From Apostichopus japonicus (taxonomy: Eukaryota; Echinodermata; Holothuroidea; Aspidochirotida; Stichopodidae): 64,000 bases of DNA. The DNA lies in contig NC_092568.1 in assembly GCF_037975245.1 (NCBI RefSeq), positions 4,795,001 through 4,859,000 of the forward strand. The letters are read 5' to 3'. Each line of letters opens with the position of its first letter. Positions within the stretch are counted from its first letter, which is position 1. Made by a program: the position numbers and the translations under genes. This document shows positions 1-10,743 of the stretch, in pieces. The notes under the pieces were generated by a model, which was not told where the DNA came from, did not search any database, and saw only the letters and a list, made by a program, of their open reading frames with translations.

Positions 1-28
1 AATAACTCTAGCATCCGTTATCACTCTC

Positions 29-309
29 TCACTGTTGCAATGAGTCATAATCGCTTGAGTTGCTTCCATTTTCTCTTGTTCTACAAAAGTAGATAGCTGC
101 ATGTACTGCTATTGTAGCGATGATAACAATGGATAATACTGGGACGCAGACGGCCAAGCAATTTACACAATCTCTTTGAGGCGAGGACGGCGACGATGAC
201 AATGACAATGACGGTGACGATGACAATGTCGGTGACGATAACAATGTCGGTGACGATAACAATGTCGGTGACGGTGTCGGTGACGGTGTCGATGACGGTA
301 GAGGGTTTC
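29..309 (-). CDS. IgSF copy A exon 4: stalk, transmembrane helix, tail
   Basis: The acceptor is a ttttcag-type site just above 309 and the stop is TGA at 31-29. The exon encodes a Ser/Pro/Thr/Leu-rich stalk built on repeats of the type SSPTL, a juxtamembrane segment with two Cys (DCVNC), and a hydrophobic helix containing VLSIVIIATIAVHAAIYF. A basic stop-transfer RTR and a short tail ending DYDSLQQ follow. YDSL fits a YxxPhi sorting motif. The stalk is encoded by a minisatellite (about 180-300), so its length is likely polymorphic. The 3' UTR would continue past the window start. Confidence 0.8.
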
Positions 310-3300
310 CTGAAAACGGATAAGATCATGTTATCGTGGCTTCATATATATAATGTCTTAGGATAGTAAACCTTGTAAGGCAGAATTCATTTTTTGGGCT
401 TTACTCCTTCTTGTTTACATTACATTTATGTTTGTCCTTACATTCAGTCGCTAGAATTGAGTTCTTGGAACCGTATTTTAGGAGAAGACCTAGTTCTCTT
501 AGAATGAAGCATTTGTTTCAATCATCGGGTAAAACTGTCTTTGTAAATCTGAGCCAATTTTGTAGTTAAATTCTAAAAACTGTTGTTAATTCTTGAGAAA
601 GTTTCTTTCCCTTAACAGTCTCTGATGCTACATTTTTTAGACTTTTCTAAAGTCTTCCATCCCCCCCCCCCCCCCTCTTTCTCCTCTCAACCTATTCCAC
701 ACAAATCGTTGAAAGGACGTGTGTCATTCTTTCTTTTTCCTTTTTACTCCCTTTGTCTTAAGCTATATGTTATTTGTCGTTTTTTTAATCTTTGGAATTC
801 TATTTCTACTCTCAACCTATTCCGCACAAATCGTTGAAAGGACGTGTGTCATTTTGTATCTTTCCTTTTTACTCCCTTTGTCTTAAGCTATATGTTATTT
901 GTCATTTTTTAATCTTTGGAATGCTATTGAAATATACCTTACATATGTTTTCTTATACCTCACTGAGGTGGTGTGGAGAAAATAAACTGAAACTGTAAAG
1001 TTATTGTTATACTATACTACCAGAAAAGGGAATGTACCCTCTCCTCTCCCTGGTTCCCATTCATACCCTTCCTCCAAATGCTGAGGAAAGGAAATATGAA
1101 GGAAGTCATAACAAACAACAAAAGGAGTTTGCGGCAGCTTCGCCTGTCCCCATTGAAATATTTCCAAGCTGTAGGCATTCGATGTGATACAGTTTGACCA
1201 CTTACTGATGTTTGCACCCTCTACAACCCACAGTCCCCCCCCCCCCCCCTCATCTTCCCCGAGAATGTAGCTCTAAAGTAAGATCGAATATCGGATTAAA
1301 ATACCTGATGAGAAAAGATCTGCATGTTAAGAATAAAGGAGAAACATTTTTTTCTAGATTCTTTTAGCTTTATGTTTTGATTACGGGGTTTAACGCAAAT
1401 GGGAAAGAGTAAATGTAATTCAAAATGTGGAAATCATTGAGGTAGGAGAAAAGAGGCAATTCATTGTTTTTACCTTTTTTGTACAGGCGCAATGTATATT
1501 GTAACACTTATGTTAATTAAATCAGTAGTGAAGGGGTCAGATGCGGGCAAATATGTGCAATGTATATTAAAACATTTACAAGTGAGAAAATTGCCAAGCT
1601 CTTACCATTCATCTTCAATGTAGCATACGACTCGTGACGAAATTTATATCCTGGAAGAATGACAACACATTGTAGACATTCCGGATACTCGATATCTTCT
1701 TGGTCATCGCTAATGGTAACTTGGATCGTAACGGATGAAATGCATCTATCGAGGATACATGACGAGGAAGCTGACATATTGAAGATCGAAATATTACTGT
1801 TGAGCACTTCCCAGGAGATGTCTGCTGCAGGATGAGTGTTATTAACAACACATGTCAAGTCTACGTTTCCGTTGTCAGCAGCAATAATGCAATGGTGTTT
1901 ACTTTCACAATTTTTGATGAATGATACACTATTGTCATCTGGTGTTTTGTAACGATGCAACATCATCGAGGTTCTTGTGTAAGTATGATTCACAAGACAT
2001 ATTGAAGTTAGTATAAGTGGACCAAGATCATCGTATTTATCTGCCATATTAATGGTCTTGCCAATAGGTTCTGATGTTTGAATGAACATCGTTTCGCTAT
2101 CACAACTACTTTGTAGTAGCTCATTATAACTAGTGTCCTCATTAATATCAAGGTATTCGGTCCTGTATACATTATCAAGATTTGTAGGTCCCATCAAAAG
2201 CACCGACGCGTTCTTCGTCCTTTTGGAAACTGATAAACCTGATGGGGTACATGTCAGGGTTTGTGTTTTGTCGATATCTATCTTTACACTGATGGTAGAA
2301 GAAGACACAAACATATCTGAGGATGGATCCTTGTAACTCTGTTCAGTGGCGTCCGTCACTGCCGCCTCCGCAGTATCATTGTACCAAGTAAGAGTTACTG
2401 CTGGTCGTCCAATCATTGTACATGTCAACTTGAGTTCACCATACCAAAACAAACGGCAATCATCACCTTGGCAACCATCTATCGCAGGAAACATCTGTGT
2501 TGTGGGTACTAAAAAGAAAAGAACATCAGAAAAAGGTACCTTCGGAAAGTAATCAAACACAGTCTAAGTCGCCTGGAAAGGGACATTTTAAACCGATCAT
2601 TAGGATGTTAAATAATCATCAGCCTGTTATTGCTTTTCGTTCAACATGTTGCTAATTGTTTCTGACTTAACGTGATTCTAATATAACGTGGTTATAGGCA
2701 TCAAATTACATTCTTTCTATTTCTTTCTTTTTATTAAACATTATTAAATTAACTGTAAGAAAAATATGACGTCTCAGGGGAAAAGGAGCTTCCCCTCATA
2801 ACATATTCTTTCTTTTATTTAGTTGTTCCCTTCATTTCGTTGACTCCCATCATTCCAAAAATCAGATATTTAGACATGTAAAATATGTTGTCTATGGTAT
2901 ACCCATCAGGTTTGCTTGTGAGATACACAGTCACAACTCCATGGTCACACTATGCATCATCAACATAGAAGTACTTACCTACGATGAATACGTCTATGTT
3001 CGTGGATACATCGCCACCAGCGTCTAAAATAGCATCAACACGATACTGCCCTTCATCACTCATTGCAACGTTGCTAAATATCAGAGAACCGTTCTGAGCA
3101 ATCGTCAGATCACCACTTCTAGGGCCGGCCTGTCGATCCTCCAGCAATGTTACTATGGATTGTGGGTTATTCCCAAAATACCAGTAGAAGCCATATACCG
3201 GCTCACTTACGCTGCACTTGATGATACCAGGTCGATGAAGATTAAGATACAGCGGTGAATCGCAATGGACTGTAGGTTCTGTGTCTTCTGTAAAGTAAAA

Positions 3301-5012
3301 CATGTGGAATATCTGATTGTAAAAATTAATATCTTTGATGTTTGGAATGATTTGGATTGGCAGACAAAAGTACAAACAATCTATAAAATCAATAAACAAA
3401 ATATACTTTTCTAGTATACAATCTCACGTTCATGGTAAATATAATAATTAAACAAAAGAATCAATGCTGCAGAAGCTTTCTGAGCAGTTTAGCTATTTGT
3501 TTGTGCGAAAACTATAAGACAGATCTAAAAAACGGTGTCCTTTCCCTCCTCCGATCTCCCTTTACCCTTGTCTTATGCTCCTACTTAGCAGACATAGTTT
3601 GTTACAAAGTTAGAAAGTTGTAAACATTTGTTTTGAAATAAGACATAACGATATTTTTTTAATTGAATTGTACAATGATAAAAGATTGAAAAAAAAAGTT
3701 GAAGAGTTAAAAGGCTATAATTACTGCTAATTTGCGATCGTGAATTCTTTAAATGCGAAGCTGCCTTTGTTATATTTTTCAAACAGAATGCAAAGCTGTA
3801 ATGAGGTTTGATTGATGACTTAATCGTACTTGGGCATGAGTGAGTGTTATCCTTGAAAGATATCATGAAAAAGTTTTGTTGATATGATATCAGAAGATAC
3901 TGCTAACCCTTTGATGAATATTGACCTTCACAATAATCAATACATTTATTATCAAAATGATACCTTCTCATGAAAGTAGGAGACTAGTCAATGTTACATT
4001 TCCTTAGCTATGGTGGTCACAACATTTTTCACATTTGAGCTAGCTGACGTCAAAATGTCTTTTACCTTAACTAATTTCAAGGGGTTTGTCCATCTCAGAA
4101 TGGGTACCGTAACCTACATGTTTCCGTTCTTAAGATAAGGTGGGTCTTCAAGGTCTTCATTCTATTTATCCTGTTGACTACACATGACTCTTCATAAAAT
4201 ATTCCTTCTGCTTTAAATGCTAAATGTTCTGGATATCAAGTTTGACACATCTCATCGAACGTCAGGTTACATGTCCCTTCTAAGCTCCCGTACCAACATA
4301 TTCTTTCATTTCTGTGGGCTTAGACTAGTGGACCAGTAGGTCCTGGGTCATTTATAGATTAGTTGGGACGTCTGTAGAATCTACATCAATGAACTCTTAT
4401 TGTGAAATGGTGATGACCGTAGTATAATCATGGAAAAATCACATCATCTATGATACTTGCAAGTATGGAAAAGTTCTATACAGCTCTTGTGGGACCGTTC
4501 CATTAAATTTCACACGGGGTAGCCAAACTATGAGCTGTCCAAGAGTACATCATAAATGAAATCTTTATGAAGAAGGCCCTGTTTGGGGCCCTCACATGAT
4601 GACAATATTTTTCCCTAAACAACTTTGGTTTATATCCACAACATTTCAGCACCTTTGGAGAAAGGTTCTAGGAGGGGTAGCATTTTTACGTGTTCAGAGA
4701 ATGGCGTCTTGTGACCATAAATGGCTTTGATCAAATCAAAGCAAAATGACGAAATAGCAGTCTTTCAAACACGATGGAAAAAGTGAAAGAATTTTGGGAA
4801 ATCGCACGATAACTATAATTTAGCTAAAAGCTTCAGCTGAGCTAAGAATGCAATCACTTTACAACGAATGACTTCGCAATCCTTTTTTAACAAACGTTGG
4901 AACACTTGGAACACTTAAGTAAATGCTTACCTGATTTTGCTCGTAAACCCAACGATAGTAGGACACCGATTACCAACCAGTAAAAATAAATATCTGAAGA
5001 AATGACAGACAT
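29..5012 (-). CDS. IgSF type I membrane receptor, copy A (4 exons)
   Basis: Spliced model on the minus strand: exons 5012-4931, 3287-2979, 2508-1606 and 309-29. All introns start GT and end AG, and every junction is phase 1, as is usual for Ig-domain exons. The total is 1575 nt, or 524 residues plus a TGA stop. Order: signal peptide (1-27), V-like Ig domain (28-130), a 301-residue segment with two or three Ig-like domains (131-431), then Ser/Thr/Pro stalk, transmembrane helix and a tail of about 17 residues (432-524). Several N-X-S/T sites suggest a glycosylated surface protein. It is probably a recognition or adhesion receptor; ligand and signalling partner are unknown, and no ITIM or ITAM is visible in the tail. 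A second copy lies at 18732-23160. The family is secure at the IgSF level; I do not recognise a specific orthologue. Confidence 0.82.
182..302. repeat. Minisatellite encoding the receptor stalk (copy A)
   Basis: Imperfect repeats of a 6-18 bp unit (ggtgacgataacaatgtc and shorter ggtgac variants) lie inside exon 4. Read on the minus strand in frame they give Ser-Pro-Thr-Leu and Ser-Leu runs, so the repeat is translated. Confidence 0.8.
310..1605 (-). other. Intron 3 of IgSF copy A, with a 125-bp tandem duplication
   Basis: The intron is similar throughout to the copy B intron (19010-20216). It holds poly-C tracts near 660-675 and 1233-1249. A unit of about 125 bp is tandemly duplicated at roughly 680-929, starting at the ctcaacctattcc landmark near 686 and again near 811. 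Copy B has one unit, so the duplication arose in A after the genes separated, or was lost from B. No other gene is seen here. Confidence 0.7.
1606..2508 (-). CDS. IgSF copy A exon 3: two or three Ig-like domains
   Basis: The 903-nt exon is bounded by a polypyrimidine-AG acceptor above 2508 and a GTAAGAG donor below 1606, both conserved in copy B. One Ig-like unit shows the Cys-Trp-Cys order (LTCT, LTWY, then LTCTPSG). A last unit has LTCVVNN, ISWEV and LQCVV. The middle part has spaced Cys (SSCDSE, TSICLV) and may be a third, less regular domain. Many N-X-S/T sequons are present (NAS, NHT, NIS, NMS). Copy B matches at about 93 % of residues by eye. Confidence 0.82.
2979..3287 (-). CDS. IgSF copy A exon 2: V-like Ig domain
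   Basis: The 309-nt exon (103 codons, phase 1-1) has a tttacag acceptor above 3287 and a GTAAGT donor below 2979. The domain has the B-strand Cys (KCSV) followed after ten residues by the core Trp (YWYF), then NGSLIF and SDEGQYRV. The last motif is the D-x-G-x-Y-x-C signature with Val in place of the second Cys, so the standard intradomain disulfide is absent; an extra Cys near the start (VHCDS) could pair instead. By eye about 18 of 103 residues differ from copy B, several clustered just after the core Trp. Confidence 0.82.
3288..4930 (-). other. Intron 1 of IgSF copy A
   Basis: Noncoding sequence between the signal-peptide exon and the V-like exon. It aligns along its length with the shorter copy B intron (21764-23077), which lacks a few hundred bases. 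No ORF, RNA gene or complete transposon was recognised. Confidence 0.65.
4931..5012 (-). CDS. IgSF copy A exon 1: start codon and signal peptide
   Basis: ATG at 5012-5010 opens a 27-codon segment with an uncharged core (WLVIGVLLSLGL) followed by RAKS, a typical cleavable signal peptide. It ends at a consensus donor (CAG|GTAAGC). Its phase joins exon 2 so that the shared codon reads Glu. The exon is too short to stand out as an ORF; it was found from the conserved donor and the matching sequence in copy B. The 5' UTR and promoter lie above 5012 and are not defined. Confidence 0.75.
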
Positions 5013-5244
5013 GCAGACGTTTATTCCTGGTAAAGTAGATTTTGTTAGGCCTATAGGTTATTGTATAACAAGGTTGGTGATTTCACTTTGAAAATTAAAT
5101 TAAAAGTCGGAATAAGTGCGGTAGGGCTCTGCGTGGTTACCTTAAACTTAGGATGTACTCCACGGAAGTATTTCATTATGCAGCTGGGTCCTTAGCAATG
5201 GCCGCAAATTTACCTCCTAAGACAATTAACGTTAACACGTATAA

Positions 5245-5784
5245 TCTTATAGATATAGATATTTAGATAGATATAGATAGATATATAGATAGATATATAG
5301 ATAGATATATAGATAGAGATATAGATAGATATATAGATAGATATATAGATAGATAGATAGATATATAGATAGAGATATAGATAGAGATATAGATAGATAT
5401 ATAGATAGAGATATAGATAGAGATATAGATAGATATATAGATAGAGATATAGAAAGAGATATAGATAGAAATATAGATAGAGATAGAGATATTGATAGAG
5501 ATATAGATAGATAGATATATAGATAGCGAGATAGAGATATTGATAGAGATATAGATAGATATAGATATATAGATAGCGATATAGATAGAGATATAGATAG
5601 AGATAGAGATATCGATAGAGATATCGATAGAGATATAGATAGATATAGATATTGATAAATATTGATAGATATTGATATAGATATTGACAGAGATAGAGAT
5701 ACAGAGATAGAGATATAGATATAGATATAGATACATATACAGATACAGATATAGATATAGATATAGATATAGATACAGATACAG

Positions 5785-5815
<31 letters not shown>
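5245..5815. repeat. Long ATAG/GATA-type compound microsatellite
   Basis: About 570 bp of (gata)n, (gatatagata)n and related runs, ending in (ta)n. The long Tyr/Ile/Ser/Leu ORFs read through it are artefacts of the repeat. Confidence 0.95.
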
Positions 5816-5817
<2 letters not shown>

Positions 5818-6022
5818 TGAAAATCGTAATGAGTTGGAAAATCAAGAACAGTGAAAAAACTTCCAGCCTCCACCGGGATTCGAACCCGGGCCTCCCGCTT
5901 TGTACGCGGATACCCTAACCAACTAGGCCATGGACGCTGATTGTATGTCCAGAGGTTCGAAACCGGCAAGGAAGGTCGTAATTCCACTGTAGGCGTTTGT
6001 CACCTATATCGAACAATACTAG

Positions 6023-6028
<6 letters not shown>
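5814..6028 (-). mobile_element. tRNA-derived SINE, copy 1 (microsatellite on both sides)
   Basis: Matches the units at 13437-13745 and 13810-14108 in reverse. The minus strand at 5938-5865 folds as a 74-nt tRNA-like cloverleaf: acceptor AGCGTCC/GGAGGCT with one mismatch, anticodon stem TCCGC/GCGGG, T arm CCGGG/CCCGG with loop TTCGAAT. The Pol III A box (TGGCCTAGTTGG) and B box (GGTTCGAATCC) are intact. The anticodon position reads ACA, unusual for a functional tRNA. With the conserved flanks beyond the tRNA part and three copies, this indicates a SINE rather than a tRNA gene. Confidence 0.72.

Positions 6029-6088
<60 letters not shown>
6029..6088. repeat. (TA)n microsatellite
   Basis: Uninterrupted TA dinucleotide run abutting the SINE end. 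Confidence 0.95.
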
Positions 6089-6101
<13 letters not shown>

Positions 6102-9000
6102 CTTACATACAAACTTACTCATCTTCATCCTCTAAACGACAATTTTACTTCGGTTGCTGCATAAAATGGTTTTTCCGGCTTGTACAATTGTTAGATTTCA
6201 GTACCTTATCCTTGCCGTTGCCTCGAAGTCTTTATTGCAACATGAAAATGGAAAAGTGTCTCTCAAAGCTTTTCAATTGATGTATCAAATTAAGAATGAT
6301 GCCCAGAAATCCTGCAGAACGTGGAGAGACAATTCAGTGTAATTTTAATGCTAAACAGGGACTAAATGTCACAATTATGGGTTGCTTATTCACATGACGC
6401 ATCCCAAGTTAATGTTTGTAACAAGGGGTATCAAAATAACTCGCTATATATATATATATATATATTTCATTTTTTATTGCATTTCTATTCACTTCCTCCA
6501 GACTTAATTACCAAGTTTCACCTCCGCAAGGTAATTTTCGTTGCGGAAAACCTCAATGCCAAATATGCCCCCATATTACCCCGGGCACCGTGGTTAAAGT
6601 TTCCGGTTGAATATGAACTTCAAAACCTTAACTCCACGTAAACGAACAGAAATCGATTGGATCTTACGTATTAAGTCTCAAATCCAAGGCCTCATATTAA
6701 GTCCGTTCTTCCTATTCTTTGCTCCTTATATCCGCTTCCTGTAAAGTCATAGTTTATTTGGTTCTAATTCCATCAGTGCCACTCACACTTATCTAGCATC
6801 ATACATTTTCAAAATGCGTTTCATTCCACTGCCACGTATTGCATGAATTATATGTAATTTATATCAACCAACAATTTTAAAAGCAACTTAAAATCAGATC
6901 TTTTAACACAGAAGGCGCATTGAGTATATTGAAACTAAGAACATCTGCTGAGCTAAAGGAAATAATTTTCCTGTGACTGCCAGCAAATTTCAATGAAGGC
7001 ATATTAACATATTTTTCCAATAAACTCTTCGTATTATATCCAGTACATTCACATGTAAAAGCTACTCTCTTCTCCCAACAATGTTAACATTTTGACAGCA
7101 CCTTGCTATGTTTCCATAGCAAGGTTGAATGGGAGACAGTATCGGGAAAACAAGTTTGCTTATATGATAGACTGTTTGTATGCAGGGGTAAATGATCTCC
7201 CGTAAAATATCTTTATCTCCTACAAATTAAGCCTGGGTAAATTATCTCGCATAAAATTCTTGACTTATCAGAAGTCAAAAATGTACTGTCTATTGTTGAA
7301 AATTACAACAAATCTAATAGAAACTAGGAAGAAAATATAATTATGAATGTAAAACAAGTGCACGCGGTCACACACACTCACACACATTTCTTTTGATCAG
7401 CAGGTAAGTCCGCCACATATCATTATGTCAATCTGTGGTACCCCCAATGAACTCAGACCAACCCACCAAGTTTCAGTTCATTACCTCAAGGGTGGTTGGT
7501 GCAATATTTAATGTGAAACGCCAAAGGTCACATGGTCAAAGGTCAAATATGCAAGAAAAAGCGTTTCGCAAACTACTCCTTAAACAAAAAGCCGATGGAC
7601 TTCAAACTTCATTGATATGTGACTGGGCATGGTTTGTAGAGCCTGAGTGACGTATGACGTCATAGGGATAACATTTCACGGGTCAAATAACCCAACACAT
7701 CATTTTTTGCCATTAAACGTATATCAAAAGAACAATGTGGCACCAACTTACATACACAACTTGAATATCACAGAATATACGTCTACAGTGCCTAAATTAA
7801 TATATAACGCGAAATTGATAGGACGAACATATATATCACTGAAATCATTGAAATATTTGCAATCATGAACTATAGTAAAGATTTTCAGCTTGTTCTGCCT
7901 AATTTCTTTCACGATACTGCTAGAGAAAAGCCTCAATCACTGTGTGCAAATACGTCTGGGGTAAAGATCACATATTTACTTACCACTGAGTTATCTTTGA
8001 CAAAGATATTGTTAGAGCAATGTCAACATAGAGCACCTATATGTTAATTTTCATTGCACTGCTGCCTTTTGTTGATCTTTGGTTCAAGTACGATTCTGCA
8101 AGACTTCGAAAGTAGGGGAAATATATGAAGTATATACCACGTAATAAATATTAGCATTGTGAACCAACCTTCGAGACAGAACACGTGGACAACCATGTGG
8201 GAGTTAATCACATCAAGGCACCTATATATTGATGGTACACGAAGATGGAAGATTACAATTTCGATTTTTTTTTTGGCATTTTTTTTTTAAATCCATTACA
8301 GTACGTTGGCTGAAATTCCACAAAATATCCATTTGTGCCATAAACCGTACTTGAATTGAGATAAGTATTTAATTGTAATATGTGTATTTTATGTAGGACT
8401 GTGTCTCTGTACAAATCGTGTGTGGTATTTGTTTGGTGTTAATTCCGTGTAGCTTGAAGCGATTTTGAACGGTTCGTTGTTGCCGTAGGGTGCGATACAA
8501 ATAGGTGTGTGGAAAATATCCGGCCAGTTCATACGGTGACACCGCCGTAAAGAGATGTGATCTTGATTTATCTGATCGCGTTCGGTCACTAGTATTGGTT
8601 TTGATAGTTATGGAAAAGATAGGTCATGCACTTCCATGATCTAAGTCAAATTGCTGCATATATATTTCTTACTTTTTGTCGTTACAAGATGTAAAACGCT
8701 GTTTAAAGAACCAAATCCCCTCTTTTTGGTAACTATGCTGTTTTATTGAGACGATTGCGTCATCGTTTCGGTGTGGCTTGAGTCATTTGCTTCAATACAG
8801 AAATGACTCATATAAATAGTTACTGAACGAAAACAAAGATAAGGACACACGAAGAGACACAGATGCACCGCTACACTGTCAAACCTAATGTATTGGGATA
8901 ACTTGTGAAAGTTGAGGCAACATTTTGCATATACATAATTAAGTTCATTCAACTAAAATCTCAATTCAAGTTATTTCAATTAATTGTGACAGGTCACTAT
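6089..9000. other. Noncoding arm of the segmental duplication (unit A)
   Basis: No confident gene. Blocks here recur in unit B: 6150-6380 matches 23900-24170 and 25980-26150; 7080-8980 matches 27700-29050. Around 8170-8330 is a decayed relative of the V-like Ig fragment at 28277-28435, with stops. Part of 7750-8150 also recurs inverted at 29250-29690. Confidence 0.6.
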
Positions 9001-9009
9001 ATTTGAAAT

Positions 9010-9043
<34 letters not shown>

Positions 9044-9047
<4 letters not shown>

Positions 9048-10743
9048 TAAGTGATTGGAAGTAAAACAGCCAATGTTTGGTTTTTGCAGAGCTTTCGAGC
9101 AAAACTAGCTCTTCTTCAGTGCATGATCACCGAAAGTGACAAGGAGTAGCAGGAATTGAAACTGTTTTATAGAGGAGATGTCGGCAAGGTTGTAAGGGCA
9201 AAGCGACTTACTGATTTCTGCTGAATTGAGCAGAAGTTTTAGAAATTCGGATTATTTTAATCCGCGTCGGATTATTTTAATCCGATTCCGTCGTAATTGT
9301 AAAGGAATTGTTTTGGTTTATCTGGGACGGCAAATCGTTTCTGATGTTTAAACCGAATGGTGCCGTGGTCTTTAGGTTTAGTTCCCAGAAATTTTCTTTC
9401 GCTTTCCTAGATTTATCTGTCCAAGAATCGTTCTGGTCAATGGCAATAACACGCAAATTCTCAATTGAATGATTTTGGAGATTGAAGTGATTTGCAACAG
9501 GTTGGTAGATCTTTTTTGTTTTGATCGCCGATCTATGTTGTGTCATTCTCATTCTAAGAGTGTTTTTTGACTCTCCAATGTATTGTAAGTTACAAATATT
9601 GCAGTAGATGAGGTAAATGACATTTTTGGATAGGCAGTTAATTTTGTGCCGAATTTGGAACGTGCGTTTGGTTTGGTTGCTCTGAAAGGCCCCGGTCGAA
9701 TCGACAAGTAAGCACGTTTTGCAATTTTGTGTACAGGGCGATGATCCTGTAGTTTCTGTTTTGCTTTCCCCTAATGGGGTGTCATCCCGAAAGGATGCCC
9801 GAACTAAGATATCCCGTAGGTTGCTGGGTCTTTTAAAAGCGATGACAGGTAATTCTGGGAACACTGATTTCAGGCGTTCGGTGCCTTGAAGTAGGTGAAA
9901 ATTCTTCTGAATGATATTAGCCAGTGGTGGGAGACCAGGGTGGAATTCAGTAACCAATGGTACCCTTTTGGAACTGGTTTGACGAGTTTTGTACGTCAAT
10001 GTTTCGGTACGGGGTTTGCTTTTAGCCTTTTTGATGGCATTTTCAATAGTACCCCGAAAATACTGTCTGTTTAGGAGGTGTTGTGACAGTTCTTTAGTGC
10101 GTGAATCAAAATCGACTTCAGAGGAGCAAATGCGTCGAATGCGCAACGCTTGACTGTACGGAATATTTCTAGTACAGTGACGTGGATGGCAACTGCTTGG
10201 TAAGAGGTAGTTGTGCTTGTTCGTGGGTTTATTGAACAAGTCTGTTTTGAGTGAACCATTTTGTAGGGTCACGGTGGTGTCCAGAAAGTGAACGCCAAGT
10301 CCAGAAAAATCAGCAGTGAATTTGATAGTGTGATGAAACGAGTTTATGTCATCAATGAAGAGTTTTAGATTTGCCTCACCATGGGTCCATATCATAAAGA
10401 TATCGTCAATGTAACGTAACCACGTGTGTGGTTTCAAGTTTTGTCGAGATAAAAATTCTTTCTCGAGGTTTCCCATAAAGATGTTGGCAAAAGACGGTGC
10501 CATTTTGGTACCCATTGCGGTGCCATGAATTTGGAGGTAGTGTTTGTTGCCAAATACCAGATTATTGTTGGTCAAGATAAGTTGCATTAATTCGGCCAAT
10601 TCTTTCTTCGTGGGGGTTTTGCCACGTTTCGGTTTGAATGCTTTTGTGCAGGCCGAAATGCCCTCTTCGTTAGGGATATTTGTGTATAACGAAGACACAT
10701 CCAAGGTAACTAACAGAGAGGATAAGGGAAGATTTTTTATTTC
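9044..10743 (-). mobile_element. Left (inverted) arm of the PLE
   Basis: Inverted copy of 11628-13327, holding the C-terminal RT, the GIY-YIG endonuclease and the 3' noncoding end with the hammerhead-like motif at 9119-9093. The match stops at 10743, inside the coding region. Confidence 0.88.
9277..10743 (-). pseudogene. 5'-truncated PLE polyprotein (RT + GIY-YIG), left arm
   Basis: Open throughout but begins inside the RT domain; residues before EIKNLPLSS come from unrelated sequence across the inversion boundary. It contains the RT catalytic RYIDDIF and the GIY-YIG module YLIYCNICNLQYIGES. The translation is identical to the same part of the plus-strand copy. It lacks the N-terminal region and the first RT motifs, so it is not expected to be active by itself. 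Confidence 0.85.

Noticed and set aside
5865..5938. A functional tRNA gene on the minus strand
   Set aside because: Rare ACA anticodon, an acceptor mismatch, and two further copies with the same flanks; a SINE explains it better.
5210..5987. Three overlapping ORFs of 175-246 codons rich in Tyr, Ile, Ser, Leu
   Set aside because: They are translations of the ATAG/GATA microsatellite.
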